Shown here piece by piece: positions 24,201 to 36,200 of a stretch of DNA of 64,000 bases. The notes below the pieces were generated by a model. It saw only the letters and a program-made list of their open reading frames with translations, was not told the DNA's origin and ran no database searches. Origin of the DNA: Gambelia wislizenii. Its lineage: Eukaryota > Chordata > Lepidosauria > Squamata > Crotaphytidae. A program made the translations under genes and the position numbers. Each line of letters starts with the position of its first letter. The stretch's first letter is position 1. Location of the stretch: the NCBI GenBank assembly GCA_030847615.1, contig JAUMIR010000002.1, forward strand, positions 287,350,028 through 287,414,027. Direction: 5' to 3'.

Positions 24201-27200
24201 ACTGAAGGTATATCAATCTCAATCTGCATACTAAAACAAACTTAAAAAGAGGTCCCTAACTAAAGGTATTTAGGTAATAAAAACTCACTCAGCCTACAGT
24301 GGTAGAGCTGGCTTCCGATGCATCATGGCATGGTTTCAGATGAAGATGGCAAATATAGCTTAAGATGGCATGGATGGCTCCAGCCTCATGGAGACTCAAA
24401 CTTAAAAGAGAAAACTTACACAAAAGCAATAAAATTTAAATTAGGTCATGTGTTGAATGACCCAGCACTCCAGTTGGCTGGAACTGCCCAGTGAAATAAG
24501 AGAAAGGGAACTTGGGATAAACAAAGGCATGCAGGGAAAAACCCTAGACTTATCTTAGAATGTGAATGAGGTACACAAGATTGCTTTTACATTACAATGA
24601 TTATTTCCCCACATACTACAGTCCCCTTCTCAATCTTAGGGTACTTCAGGAACAATCTTCATTTCTTCTCATAGTCTAAGGAAACTGTCCTTAGGGAGAG
24701 GCTTTGTTAAAATATCAGCTATCATTTCTTCTGAGTTGCAGTACTCCAGTTGAACAAGTTGACTCTGGCACATTTCTCTCACCTTGTGGAAAGCAATGTC
24801 TATGTTCTTCTTCAGAGGCTTGTCACTCTGAGAAATCTTGATACAGCTTTGATTGTCTTGCATCAAAATGGTTGGCTTGGGTTCCTCTATCCCAAGATCC
24901 AGAAGCAAATTCTGCAGCCATTTGATTTCATCACAAGCTGTTTTCGCTGAGACGCACTTGGCACCTGTGGAACTATCCGCCACTGTACTCTGCTTCCGAC
25001 TTGTCCAACTTACTGCACCACCACCGTAGAAGATGATGTTTCCACTGGTTGATTTTCTCTCCACCAAATCACTGCCCCAATCGGCATCTGCATAGGCGAT
25101 CAGTCGTGGCTTGTCACATGCTGGCAGCATCAGTTTGAAGTCAGCAGTCGCTTTTAAATATCTTGCAATTCGCTTCACTGCAGTAAAATCTCGAAGATTA
25201 GGAGAATTAACCATTCTACATAAGATGCCAACAGCATTTGCAATATCAGGTCTAGTGAAATTTGCTATGTACAGAAGTTTTCCAACTGCAGTTCTGTACT
25301 TTTCACTGTCTCTCAAAGGTTCAGATGCCTCATTGCTCTTTAAGAAACCCACTTCCATTGGAGTTAGAGCATCCTTTGCATCTCTTAAGCCAAGACAGTC
25401 CAAAAGATCTACAATCTTTTGCTTTTGATTAAGAAAGAAGCTTCCATCACGGTCTCTTTCAATTTGTACTCCAAGATAGTGTGAGATATCTCCCAAACTT
25501 TTAATATCTATTTCTTTCTGGAGATTCAGGAGTATCTCTTAACTATCTGCTTTGTCTTGACTGCACAGAATTAAATCATCAACATAACTTGCAATGTAAA
25601 TCCATCTATTGTTTCTGAATCTTTTGTAAACACATCGGTCAACAGTGCCTGGAGTAAATCCTTCTTTGATAAGGAGCAGATTTAGCTTTTCATGCCATTT
25701 CTTGGCAGCTTGTTTTAATCCATACAAGCTTTTCTCAAGTTTACATACTAGATGCTCCTTTCCAGGTACTACAAATCCCGAAGGCTGTTCCATGTACAGT
25801 TCCTCATCTAGATCTCCATAAAGAAATGCTGTTTTCACATCTAGATGTTGTACATGCATTTTCTTGGAAGCTGCAACAGCCAATAAGGTTCTAATTGCTG
25901 TGTGTGTAACAACTGGGGAGAAAGTCTCATGAAAATCATCTCCAAATTGCTGGTTGTAACCTTTAGCTACCAGTCTGGCTTTATATCTTTCAATCTCCCC
26001 TTCTGCATTTTGCTTTGTTGTAAAGACCCATCTGCAGCCAATTGCCTTCTTGCCTTTTGGCAATTCTGTCAAAGTCCAAGTTTTATTTTTATATAAGGAT
26101 TCCATTTCCTCTATTGCTGCTTTCACCCATTTCTCAGAATCAGACTTTGGCATTCCTTTGATCTTCTGCCAGTCAGAGGGTTCCAGAAGGCTTTCCCCTG
26201 TGGCTAGGTATGAGAATCTCAAAGGAGGCACTCCCCTGTTACCCCTCGCAGATTGTCTCACCTGGACTTGAGTTCCTGGCTTTGCTCGTGGCACGCCGTC
26301 CGGTCCTCCGTCCTCTGGTAAGTCTTGGGCTGAGGGAGCCCCTTCTGGATGCGAAGCACTTGCAGGAGGGTGAAAGAGCTGCACACGCTGTGGCTGCCGC
26401 TGAGAATCAGGGTCAGGGTCTTCTTCCACTGCAAACACATCTGAATAGAAATCTTTGTTTGGATTAGAATTAAATTGAGGTCTTTCATCAACATAAACAG
26501 CACTTGTTATTCTCATTGTGCGTCCATCACGGTTTAGGATTTTGTAAGCACCTTTGGCATAGCCAATAAAAATTCCCTCTTCACTTCTACAGTCCAGTTT
26601 GTCTCTTTTCTGTTTGGGAATCTATGTATAAGCTTTTGATCCAAAAACCCTTAGATGGTTGAGTCTGGGCTTCACACCATGCCACTACTTAAATGGAGTA
26701 ACATCTCTGGATCTGGTTGGAAGTCTATTGTATAAGTATGTGGCTGTGAGAATTGCCTCAGACCAATAGGCTTTAGACATGTTAGCTTGCACAAGCATTG
26801 CAATTGCCATTTCTTTTAAGGTGCGGTTCATTCTCTCCGATAAACCGTTTTGTTGAGGACTATAAATCCCAGAAGTCTGGTGTCTGATGCCATGTTCCTT
26901 TAAGAACTCATCAAATTGATTATTGACAAACTCAGTCCCATTATCCGTCCTCAAATTTTGAATTTTATAATTGAATTTATTAGTGACATAATTAAAGTAC
27001 TCTTTGAACTTTTCAAAAGCTTGACTTTTCTCCCTTAGGAGGTAGCAATGACAATATTTGCTGAAATCATCTGTGAGGGTGAGGAAATAGACGTTTCCAC
27101 CAACTGATTTCTGTCTAAATGGCCCACAGATGTCAGAGTGTATCAATTCAAGAGGTTTAGTAGATTGTCTTTCTGTGAGAGGCTTGTGTGAAGGTGCAGT

Positions 27201-30200
27201 AGCCTTGACTTTAATGCATTCCACACACCTTTCATTCACACAACAGTTCTTGAAATGAAAGTCTTTTGCTAGCTTTTGATTAGCCAATTTCTTTATGCAT
27301 TCAACATTTCTATGAGCAAACCTTCTATGCCATAAATTTATGCAGTCTTTGTGTTTACACTGAGTGGCAACATTGGCATTTGAGTCACTGATCTCCATGT
27401 GATAAAGGCCATCATCCTTTAGAATGCCTTTAAAAATCAACTGTTTGCCATGAAGACCATAACATGCATTCTTTTTGAAAACTACTCTGTTGCCTCTAGA
27501 TGTGCTCATTTTGACTGAATAGAGGGAGCTCTTGAGCTCGGGGGCATAGACTGCATCCATAATTTTCAATATCTCTGTCCTAGCTCCCAATTTCATAGGT
27601 AAATACACAGTTCAATTCCTTGTACTGTAACAGAATCTCCATTGGCTAGAAACACAGGGAATTTTACTTCTTCATTAAAATCTTGGAAATATTCCCTTTT
27701 ATTGATAAATGTATTGCTAGCTCTGGAATCTACGATGAAACAATCTTTATATTCATTTCCAGAAGCTTGCATTACTTTTTCATAAGCTAATCCAATGTGA
27801 AATCTCTCTTTAGCATCAGCACTTGTATCTCTATGGCCTTTTGCATTCTCTTGTCTCTGGCCAGTCATCCCTTGCTGTGAGAATGACTGTCTGTTTCCCT
27901 TTGAAGCCTTAAATTGCACCCCATTTGGCTCAGAAGAGGAGGGGGGCTTTGAGTGGGTAGCATTCCCTTTAAAATGTTTCTTTTCTTTTCCAGCCAAATT
28001 TACTTGCTGGTTAAAGTAAGAATTTCTGGATTCAACCTTGTCATTATTCTGCATCAAATTTTGCCTATGTTGAAATTCTCTTATTTGAATATAGGCTTCT
28101 GGTAGGGTTAAATTATTTTTCAATTGCAAAGTGTTTATGATGGGATTGTAAAACTTTGGTAAGCTTGCTAAGAAAATCCCAACTTGCATAGCCTTTGGAA
28201 TCTCTTCTCCAGGAGATTGCAATTCTGCTAATGTAGCTCTGAAATCATTAATGTGTTCATCTAGACATCTTGGATTTGATAATTTCAAGTTCACAAGTTT
28301 AATCATCAATGCAATTTTACTTCCCATGGATGGAACATCACATAAATCTTTCAAAGTGTCCCAAGCAGCTTTTGCTGTTGTCTTATCTTTGATTTCAGAA
28401 ATTAATCTTTCATCAGTTGTTAAAATTATGAATGCTAATACTTTTTGATCAATCCTATCAAAATCATTCCTCTCTCTTCCCTGAGGAGGTCTAGGATTGT
28501 GTAAAACAGCAATAAGTCCCATGGCCTTCATGTATGTTTCAAAAGAAAATGCCCATCTTCTATAATTTGGACCACACAGTTTTTCCATGCTCAAAAAGGC
28601 AGAGAGGTTAGCCTCAGCAGCCATAATTGCTTTACAGCTTTATTGCTTTACTGCCTTTGTCTTCAAGCTGAGAGAGAGACCAAAAACAGCAACTCTGAGG
28701 TGATCAGATAAAAGGAAAAAACAAAACTTTTGCAAAAACAAAAATTAAATCGAGCTTTTAAGTCTTTAAATCTGGGAACCATTAACCCTTTTTTGTGGGA
28801 AGGTAATGAGTCTAAAAATAAAATTGTATTAAAAATTCCAGGATCTAGTCCTTTAAAAAAAAACAAGAATTATCTGTTTAAAAAGAGTTAAAAATCATTC
28901 ATTTACTTTTGACTTCATGTTCATGCAGAATGTGCTTAGGAATGCAGACTTGTAAGCTCAATTATCATTTAAAAGTGTATTCAGAGGTCTGGGATCCCCC
29001 AGTTAAATTAGACTCATTACAAAACAAAGGAGTCAGTTTAAAATGCAAATCAAAGTTTACTGAAGGTATATCAATCTCAATCTACATACTAAAACAAACT
29101 TAAAAAGAGGTCCCTAACTAAAGGTATTTAGGTAATAAAAACTCACTCAGCCTACAGCGGTAGGGCTGGCTTCCGATGTATCATGGCATGGTTTCAGATG
29201 AAGATGGCAAATATAGCTTAAGATGGCATGGATGGCTCCAGCCTCATGGAGACTCAAACTTAAAAGAGAAAACTTACACAAAAGCAATAAAATTTAAATT
29301 AGGTCATGTGTTGAATGACCCAGCACTCCAGTTGGCTGGAACTGCCCAGTGAAATAAGAGAAAGGGAACTTGGGATAAACAAAGGCATGCAGGGAAAAAC
29401 CCTAGACTTATCTTAGAATGTGAATGAGGTACACAAGATTGCTTTTACATTACAATGATTATTTCCCCACATACTACATAAAGACCTTGTAAAACTACCA
29501 AACCCAAGATTCCATAGGGAGGAGCCATGACAAATAATCCAGTTTCAAACTGGATTATTTGTGCAGTATGGAGTGGCTTTTGTTCTCCAAAAGCCTGTAA
29601 GTCTTTCTGAAATGTAAGCAGTGCTACCACTTTCCTGACATGGCCCAGCCTACCTGTCATATGTTTGAGTGATGGGGAACAGAAGATGCTAGAAGGCATA
29701 GCCCCTCCCCTCTTCTCTCTCTCTCTCTCTCTCAAAGAAATCTCTTCTGGATTTTTCTGTCTTCTCTGCAGCAGCTCCCTTTCCACAACCAGTGTTTTTG
29801 GAACTTCTTTGTTTTCAGTCTTAATCAACCTGTAGAGAATAACAAAGGAGAGTTCGTAGTTTAGGAAGAGATGTTTAGAATTCTCAGCCAGAGAGGTCTA
29901 GTGTCCCTGACCAAAGTACAAACCCAAGAATTTCATAGGATACTGCATGAAATTTGGACTACAGTAGCACCCCCATATCCGCTGATTCGCCAACCGCAGA
30001 TTCAATTATCTGTGGTTGGCAATGGCGGAGGGGAGGAGGGATCTCACCTCCCCCATCCCTTCCCCTGGAAGGGCTCCTGTTACCGCAGCAGTGATAGCAG
30101 AAGCGAAGGGAGAAGAGGGCGGAAAAGTGATCTTGCCTCCCCTTCTCCTTTTACCCCAGCCATGGTGGCGATTGCAGGGGGAAGGGGGGACGAGATCACT

Positions 30201-33200
30201 CCTCCACCCCCTTTGCCCCTGCCATGGCCCCGCCATGGCAGCAATTGCAGGGGGAGGGGGAGGAGGTGGTCTCGCCTCCTCCCCCTTCACCCCTGTGATC
30301 ACCACCATGGCGGGGCCATGGCAGAGGCGAAGGGAGGGGGGAGCAAACTTCCCCCCTTTCCCCCAGGATGGCGCCCTGGGATGGTGTTCACTATTATCTG
30401 TGGAATTCACCATACGCTGGAGGCCCTGGAACCAATCCCCGCGGATACAGGGGTGCTACTGTACTCTGGCCTGGAATTAAGTGCACACCTTACCCAGCCA
30501 AAGCTTGAATCTGTGCTGCTTGTTGCCAGGCTTGTCTACACAAATGACTCATCCAGATTTTTACCCCCAGGCACCTCTGTGGCACCATTTCCCCCCTCTT
30601 TGCCACTTCCGCTGCTGGTGCACAGACGTTCGCTCTGAGGTCAGATGAGGCAGCCAGCCTCACAATAGCATGGCTGGGTGCTCCTTCTGTCCTTGGAGAG
30701 AGTGACTAGCACCAGTGCTCTGCCTTCCCAGCCATTATTGGAATGAGGAAGTGGTGCTGAGCAGGGGGAGAAATAATGATACATATCAGGCAGCACTTGT
30801 CCAAATTCAGGTTAGATCCTTTGTTCAGACTATAGTTTTCTCCAGAGTTTCAAGCAAACTTCAGAGAAAACTGGAGGTTTTGAAACCTGGATTAAGGTGA
30901 TATACCTTGAGTTTGACACAGATAGGGCTGTATGTCGTATACCCTTATTGGGTCAGATTCAGGGGAGGTTTCAGATGTTTTCACTAGCATAGACAGGGCC
31001 TGGATTCAACATGCTGGGAAAGGAAAGTGAAAAGAACAGTGTGGGAGAATGTTTTCTGGAAAGGGAGCATAATGCTAAATTCTAAAGCACAGTTCTAACT
31101 GGCAGGGCCGGTTTAACCTGTTTGCCAAATCAGCATTGGCGGTGGGAGGCAGCCACAGTGAGAGCCCCATGAGTCCTCCTCCTCCATCCGCTCCTCCCTC
31201 CAAACCCAAAGCCCGTCCCCCCCGCCTCAGCTCGGCTGTGGTCCTGCCTCCTCCTCCTCCTCCCTCCAGCATCCTGGCTCCCTCCCGCCAGGGTCCGGTG
31301 CCAGGGCATCCCTCCAGCCAACCGCCTTCCTGCCGGCTGCCCCTCCCCCCTCTCTCCATCTCCTCACCCTGCCCGGGCTCCAGCCTTGGGGAGATGTCCC
31401 AGGCTGAGCCTGGAAGAAAGGCCAGCCATGGAGGGGGGAGGCAGAGACGGTGGTGGCGGCTCCAGCCGGGGGCCCTGACAGAAGAGGAGGAGAAGGAGCG
31501 GGAGGCATGCCCCCCACTGCTGCCCCCAACCCTTTCGTCCTGTGGCTGAACCACCTGCAGAGAACCAAGGTGAGGCGCCCAGGGACTCCACCTGAGGGGT
31601 GTGGGGGGAGCTCTGGGGAGGCTTCTTTTGGGAATTTGGGGTGCCTCTGTATGGACTGGGCGGGAAGTGGGACAGTGCGGGTGGGGGGGAAGAAGGGCAT
31701 TTTATGTGGGGAGCTTGTGCGCTGGGGGGGAGATGACTGACGGGTCATGCCCATATGTGCCCCCCCAAATTCCTTAAACTGGCCCATATGGGCCCCCCAA
31801 AATAAAGTGTTGCAGCGGGCCCCAAAATTCCTTAAACCGGCCCTGCTAACCGTTACTAGAGAGAAATTGAAAGTGGCCCAGCTAGTACCCCCCCCCCACA
31901 TTCTAACTTTCGGTCTCCCAACCCTTCGCATTCCTACCTGCCTATTGTAGCTGCTTCTGTCTTTCCACTACCTGGCACATTTCTGTTAAAGAAGCTGCAT
32001 TATTTGTCAGCATTCTAAAAACTAAGCCGTATTGTTCCGAACTTAGAATGTTCATAAACATCTGATGATTTCATAGCAGTTTTGGCTGTGGTGAGGGGCT
32101 CCCCAGAGACAAAATGCAAACAAAAATGCCAACACTCCCCCCCAAACACACATTTATAGCCATATCTTTCCAAAGTTCAAGATAACTTAAAATCTATATG
32201 TATAAAAGGCTTGGGTATGTACAATAGTCCTAGGTATGTTACCTCTCCCAGTGTGCTGATTGGCTGCTCAGGAAAAACACCCAGCCAATCACCATCTACA
32301 TGCAAAATTCCTCTCTACCTCACAATCCACTCAATCTGCATCTAGACCCACAGCCTCACAAGGGCCCCTCCCTGCTCTCACCAGTCACGGGGTGCGATGG
32401 GACCCAGACAGTCAACTGGCGGTGGTGGCAGTGGCAGGATGCCATTGCTGCCACTGCAGCGGGGGCCAGGCAGTCAACTAACAGAGGTGGTGGTGGGACG
32501 TCACTGCTGTTGCTGTGACAGGACCCTGTCACGACAGGACCTAGGCAGTCAACTAGCAGCAGTGGAATGCCACTGCTGCCGCTGCGATGGGACCCAGGCA
32601 GTCAACTGGCGGAGGCAGTGGGATGCCATTGGTGCCACTGTGACAGCACCCAGGCAGTTAGTTGGCGGTGACAGCAGGATGCTGCTGCTGTCACTGCAAC
32701 AGAACCCAGGCAATCAACTGGCGGTGGCATGGCAACAGAGTGAGTCACCCTCAACGATTCCGAGAAAAGTGTAGAATGCTGAGAAGGGGAAGAAGGAATT
32801 TTAAAATCCACTGGCCTACCTCACAGGGTTGTTGTAAAGTCTACCAAGCATTTTGGGGGGAGCTTTTTAATGGCTTATGGTACGTCAGGTTCAGCTTGTT
32901 AAATATTAATAGATCAATGCAATAATCAGTGCATAGAATGTTTCCAGAAAAACATTGCAACAGTATGTGATTTAGACTTAGTTTTGTATGGTTATATAAG
33001 CAGAGAGGGAGATTTATTGAGAAGGTGAATGTTTTGCAAGTCATTTTTTGCTGAAATTTGGTTAAAACATGAAGGCTATTTTCCATGATCTGTATGTAAA
33101 TATAAATCTTAAATCCAGTTAGTAATATTTTTGTAATATTTTTCCATTTGCAGGTATATTTTTATGAATACAATGAACTTTCAAAACCTGTGCACAAGCC

Positions 33201-36200
33201 AAGGCAGTGTCTTCCTTATGCAGTAATAAAAGTGACATGCATTCAAAAGATGAGGGCTGGCTCCATTACAACATCTTTGAATTGTAGACCTAAAAGATTG
33301 CCTAAGCATATGGGTAAGTTACATGTAACAATGGCTATCTCATGCTCTTATCTTAATAATCTCATAATCTCACCTGTCTCCTCCCACCCTGCATTCTGTA
33401 TTATAATTGTCTGGAGCTGTGTTTCACTTCTGGCCACTAAGTTTGAATTCATGTTTTGTATGACATAGTTTCTTCAGGTATCCACTATGCTGTTGCTTGT
33501 TTCCTACAACACCTTTCTGACATTCTCCTGCCTATTCAATTGTCTTCCCCTTATCTTTTTGCTAACAATGTCTACTGTTAATTCTTGCTACATCCTGTAA
33601 CTATTCAATTCTTGTTCGCCTGGGTGCTTACAAACTGGACTTCACTAGTGTTCCTGATATGTTTCTGCTATGTTTTTGCTAGGAGTTCGCTCAGGCTGAT
33701 AGATCTTAGGCAGTGCCATCTTAATGTATGGGCATGCTGGGCATGCTGGACAGTTTCCCGGGGTGGGGGCGTGAGCATAGGGGCCCCATGCTAAACTATG
33801 CACAGACCAGAATGTAACACTGTATTTTCCAATCACCTCCCTCAACATTCAAATCTCCCACTAACTTGGTAGAAGGAGAAAAATTATGACTTGTAGTGGA
33901 GAGTAGGCATGTCTGCATTCACAAGAATTGGTAATGGGGAAGATAAAGAGAAGAGAGAGGAGGAGGAGGGACGGGTGAGGAGGAGGAGGGATGGGGGGTT
34001 GGAGGGGGAGTCCTGACTGAGGAGCAAAGCAAGGGAGGCACGGGGAAACCCTGCCAGGAGAGGCAGAAAAGCCAAGCGGTGGCAAGCCCCGGCACTAGTC
34101 GCTCTCTCTAAAGTTAGAATGGATGGCCCGCTCCATCATCACAATGCCAAGTGTTTTAAAAACAAATCTTTACGCTTCATTGTGAGTAAAAAGCCAAATG
34201 CAGATTTGGGCTTTGGCAGGTAAGGTGTGGCACTTAAATCTGGGCCAGAGTAGTCAAAATTTCATGCACTGCAGCTCCAGGCCAAAGTAGTCTGAATGTC
34301 ATCTGGATTTTTACTGCCCCCCCCCCGCCCAATGTAGTCAAGGCTTGAGTGGGAGAGAACTGAGCAGAGACTGGAGGCAGCAGTGAGTAGAGAATATAAT
34401 CTTCAGTGCAGGAGTGGCAAGATGATCCTAACTGAGAATCCCTCTCCTGGCTGCTGCCTGCTGCTTGCAGAACCCATTCTTCTCCCTCTCATTGTTTTCA
34501 TTCCAGTCTGAGTCATCCTTTCATGGATCTTCTTGGCTAAGGGTTAACATATTTATATGTTTTTTTTAAAAAAAGAGGGAAGAAGCAATGAGGGGTTACA
34601 ATTGAAAACAAGGATCTCTGGGCCCTCACTAAAATTCCATTAATGAGGTAGAGCAATTGTACAATAAAAACCTAACCTGAAGCATGCTGAAGCTGTTGTG
34701 CTTTGTTGTCTGGGGTTGGGGGTGGTAATAGTGGCAGGTAACTAATGCTGGGTGAACTGTGAAAACGCTACCACCATCTGGGGAACTGAGTCAACCACAA
34801 CTTGATTACTTCAGAATTTAAGAGCTGGTGGAGAGCACTGAAGAGTTTTTTCTATTAAAATAATTGTTATTCCATAATTGAGTACATAAACATAGATACA
34901 AAATTTAAAAAAAAAGACCAGAAGAGTTTTTGCAACCCAAGAAGAGAAACAGGGAAGCCATGGGGAGTACAAGGAGTGTGATGCACAAAGGCCCACCAAC
35001 TCATAAGGACCTAGTCACTCCAACATCATTGACAGCTTTTTTTTCCCCAGCAGTGTGGGGAAGGACTCCTTCAGAGTGGGATTTGGGTCCACCTTTGAGC
35101 TTCACAGGCAGGGCTAATAGCCAATGGAAGGCATGGGTGAGGCTGTGGCTGGCAAACCAGACACAGAGGAAGAGCAGGAACAGCTGTAGTGAGCTCCTTC
35201 CCTCCAGCCCTTAGTCCAGGGGCGGCAGGCACCTAAATCAGGGGATGCTCCGCCCCTTCCTCTTCCCAGCCATGGCGTACCACGCCATGGCCAATCAGGT
35301 CTTGCCCTCATGTATGGTCATTAAAACACCTCCTCCGCCGTAACCTTGCATGCTGCTCGGGGGTGGGGGGTTGTTCCTTCAGTGATTTCTTCTCAACTTC
35401 ACCTGAGTTTTTCTGCTGTAGTGAGAGATTATGTAAGAAAATAACTTTTGGAGAGGGGAAAGGAGGTGAGTTGAAACAATCAATATAATGAAAACCATTC
35501 TGCTTTCAGTAAGGAAGGGAGCATAAGAATAAGGTTTAGTATGACATGCCCTCTCCTTCCCTCTACCTCCTTGCAATAGCTTCTGCTCCATTAAGAAAGA
35601 ATTGATAGGCAAATATTTGGCAAATACAGTAAAATGTCTGTAGGATGATTTATCATGACCCTCATGTTAGGGGAAAGTAATGCAGCAATGTACCTTTATG
35701 GAAAGGTGGGTGCCATTCCAGTTCTAAATCTAGTTCCTCAGTCAGCAGTAGCAATTTTGAAGAGGTTGGAGAAAAGCTTAACTTCTCAGAGGAAGAGACT
35801 ACACTTTTTAGTCCTCCCTTCTTAACTGAGTGAGAAGGATCCAGGTCAACCTTTCTTCTTTCACGGTTCTGAACTGGGTGTAGTTCCAGGTGTCCCCAAG
35901 ATTCTGTTTGTTGCTGAACACTGAAACAATTTCTCTCTGATAAGCGTTGTTGGTGTCAATGATGCAGCAGATGGTGTACAACAGAGAAATATTCCATTTC
36001 TTTTGCTGATGGCGTCCAGCATCCTTCAAAGGCAATGGCAGAACTGGACCACTAAGCAATTAATTATACCCAGATTATCTCTGTCTGGCAATTCAATTCC
36101 CCATGACTAGCCATGGGGTTCCTGGGCTGGAGTGGACCCTCCTAAGGTGAGGCTGATGAAATACGGACTTCCAAGGATTATATAATAGAGAAGCAAATAA

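Larger units (their letters stand above)
23985..29478 (-). mobile_element. Ty1/copia LTR retrotransposon, near full length
   Basis: A 5,494 bp element on the minus strand, with two LTRs (28794-29478 as the 5' LTR, 23985-24620 as the 3' LTR) starting TGTGGGAAGG and ending CATACTACA on the + strand, flanked by the 5 bp repeat TAAAG at 23980-23984 and 29479-29483. Gene order is gag, protease, integrase, RT, RNase H; integrase before RT defines Ty1/copia. A purine tract GAGAAGGGGAC abuts the 3' LTR on the minus strand. It carries one frameshift (near 27612) and three in-frame stops (near 26684, 26624 and 25540), so it is not autonomous now. Copia elements are uncommon in amniotes. It lies antisense in the TEX15 intron. 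Confidence 0.95.
23874..29565. mobile_element. Foldback MITE split by the copia insertion
   Basis: The left half (23874-23984: CTACTCAAAGAATCCAGTTT…GAGAAGGCTAAAG) and right half (29479-29565: TAAAGACCTTGTAAAACTAC…AACTGGATTATTTGTGCAG) together reproduce the intact MITE at 13437-13605, with TAAAG duplicated at the break. This dates the copia insertion after the MITE. Confidence 0.85.

Noticed and set aside
29871..30638. 255-codon open frame on + strand
   Set aside because: Spans the GC-rich core of a MITE; the opposite strand is also open; composition-driven.
31227..31931. 234-codon open frame on - strand
   Set aside because: GC-rich interior of the hAT-like MITE, runs past its end; no recognisable protein.
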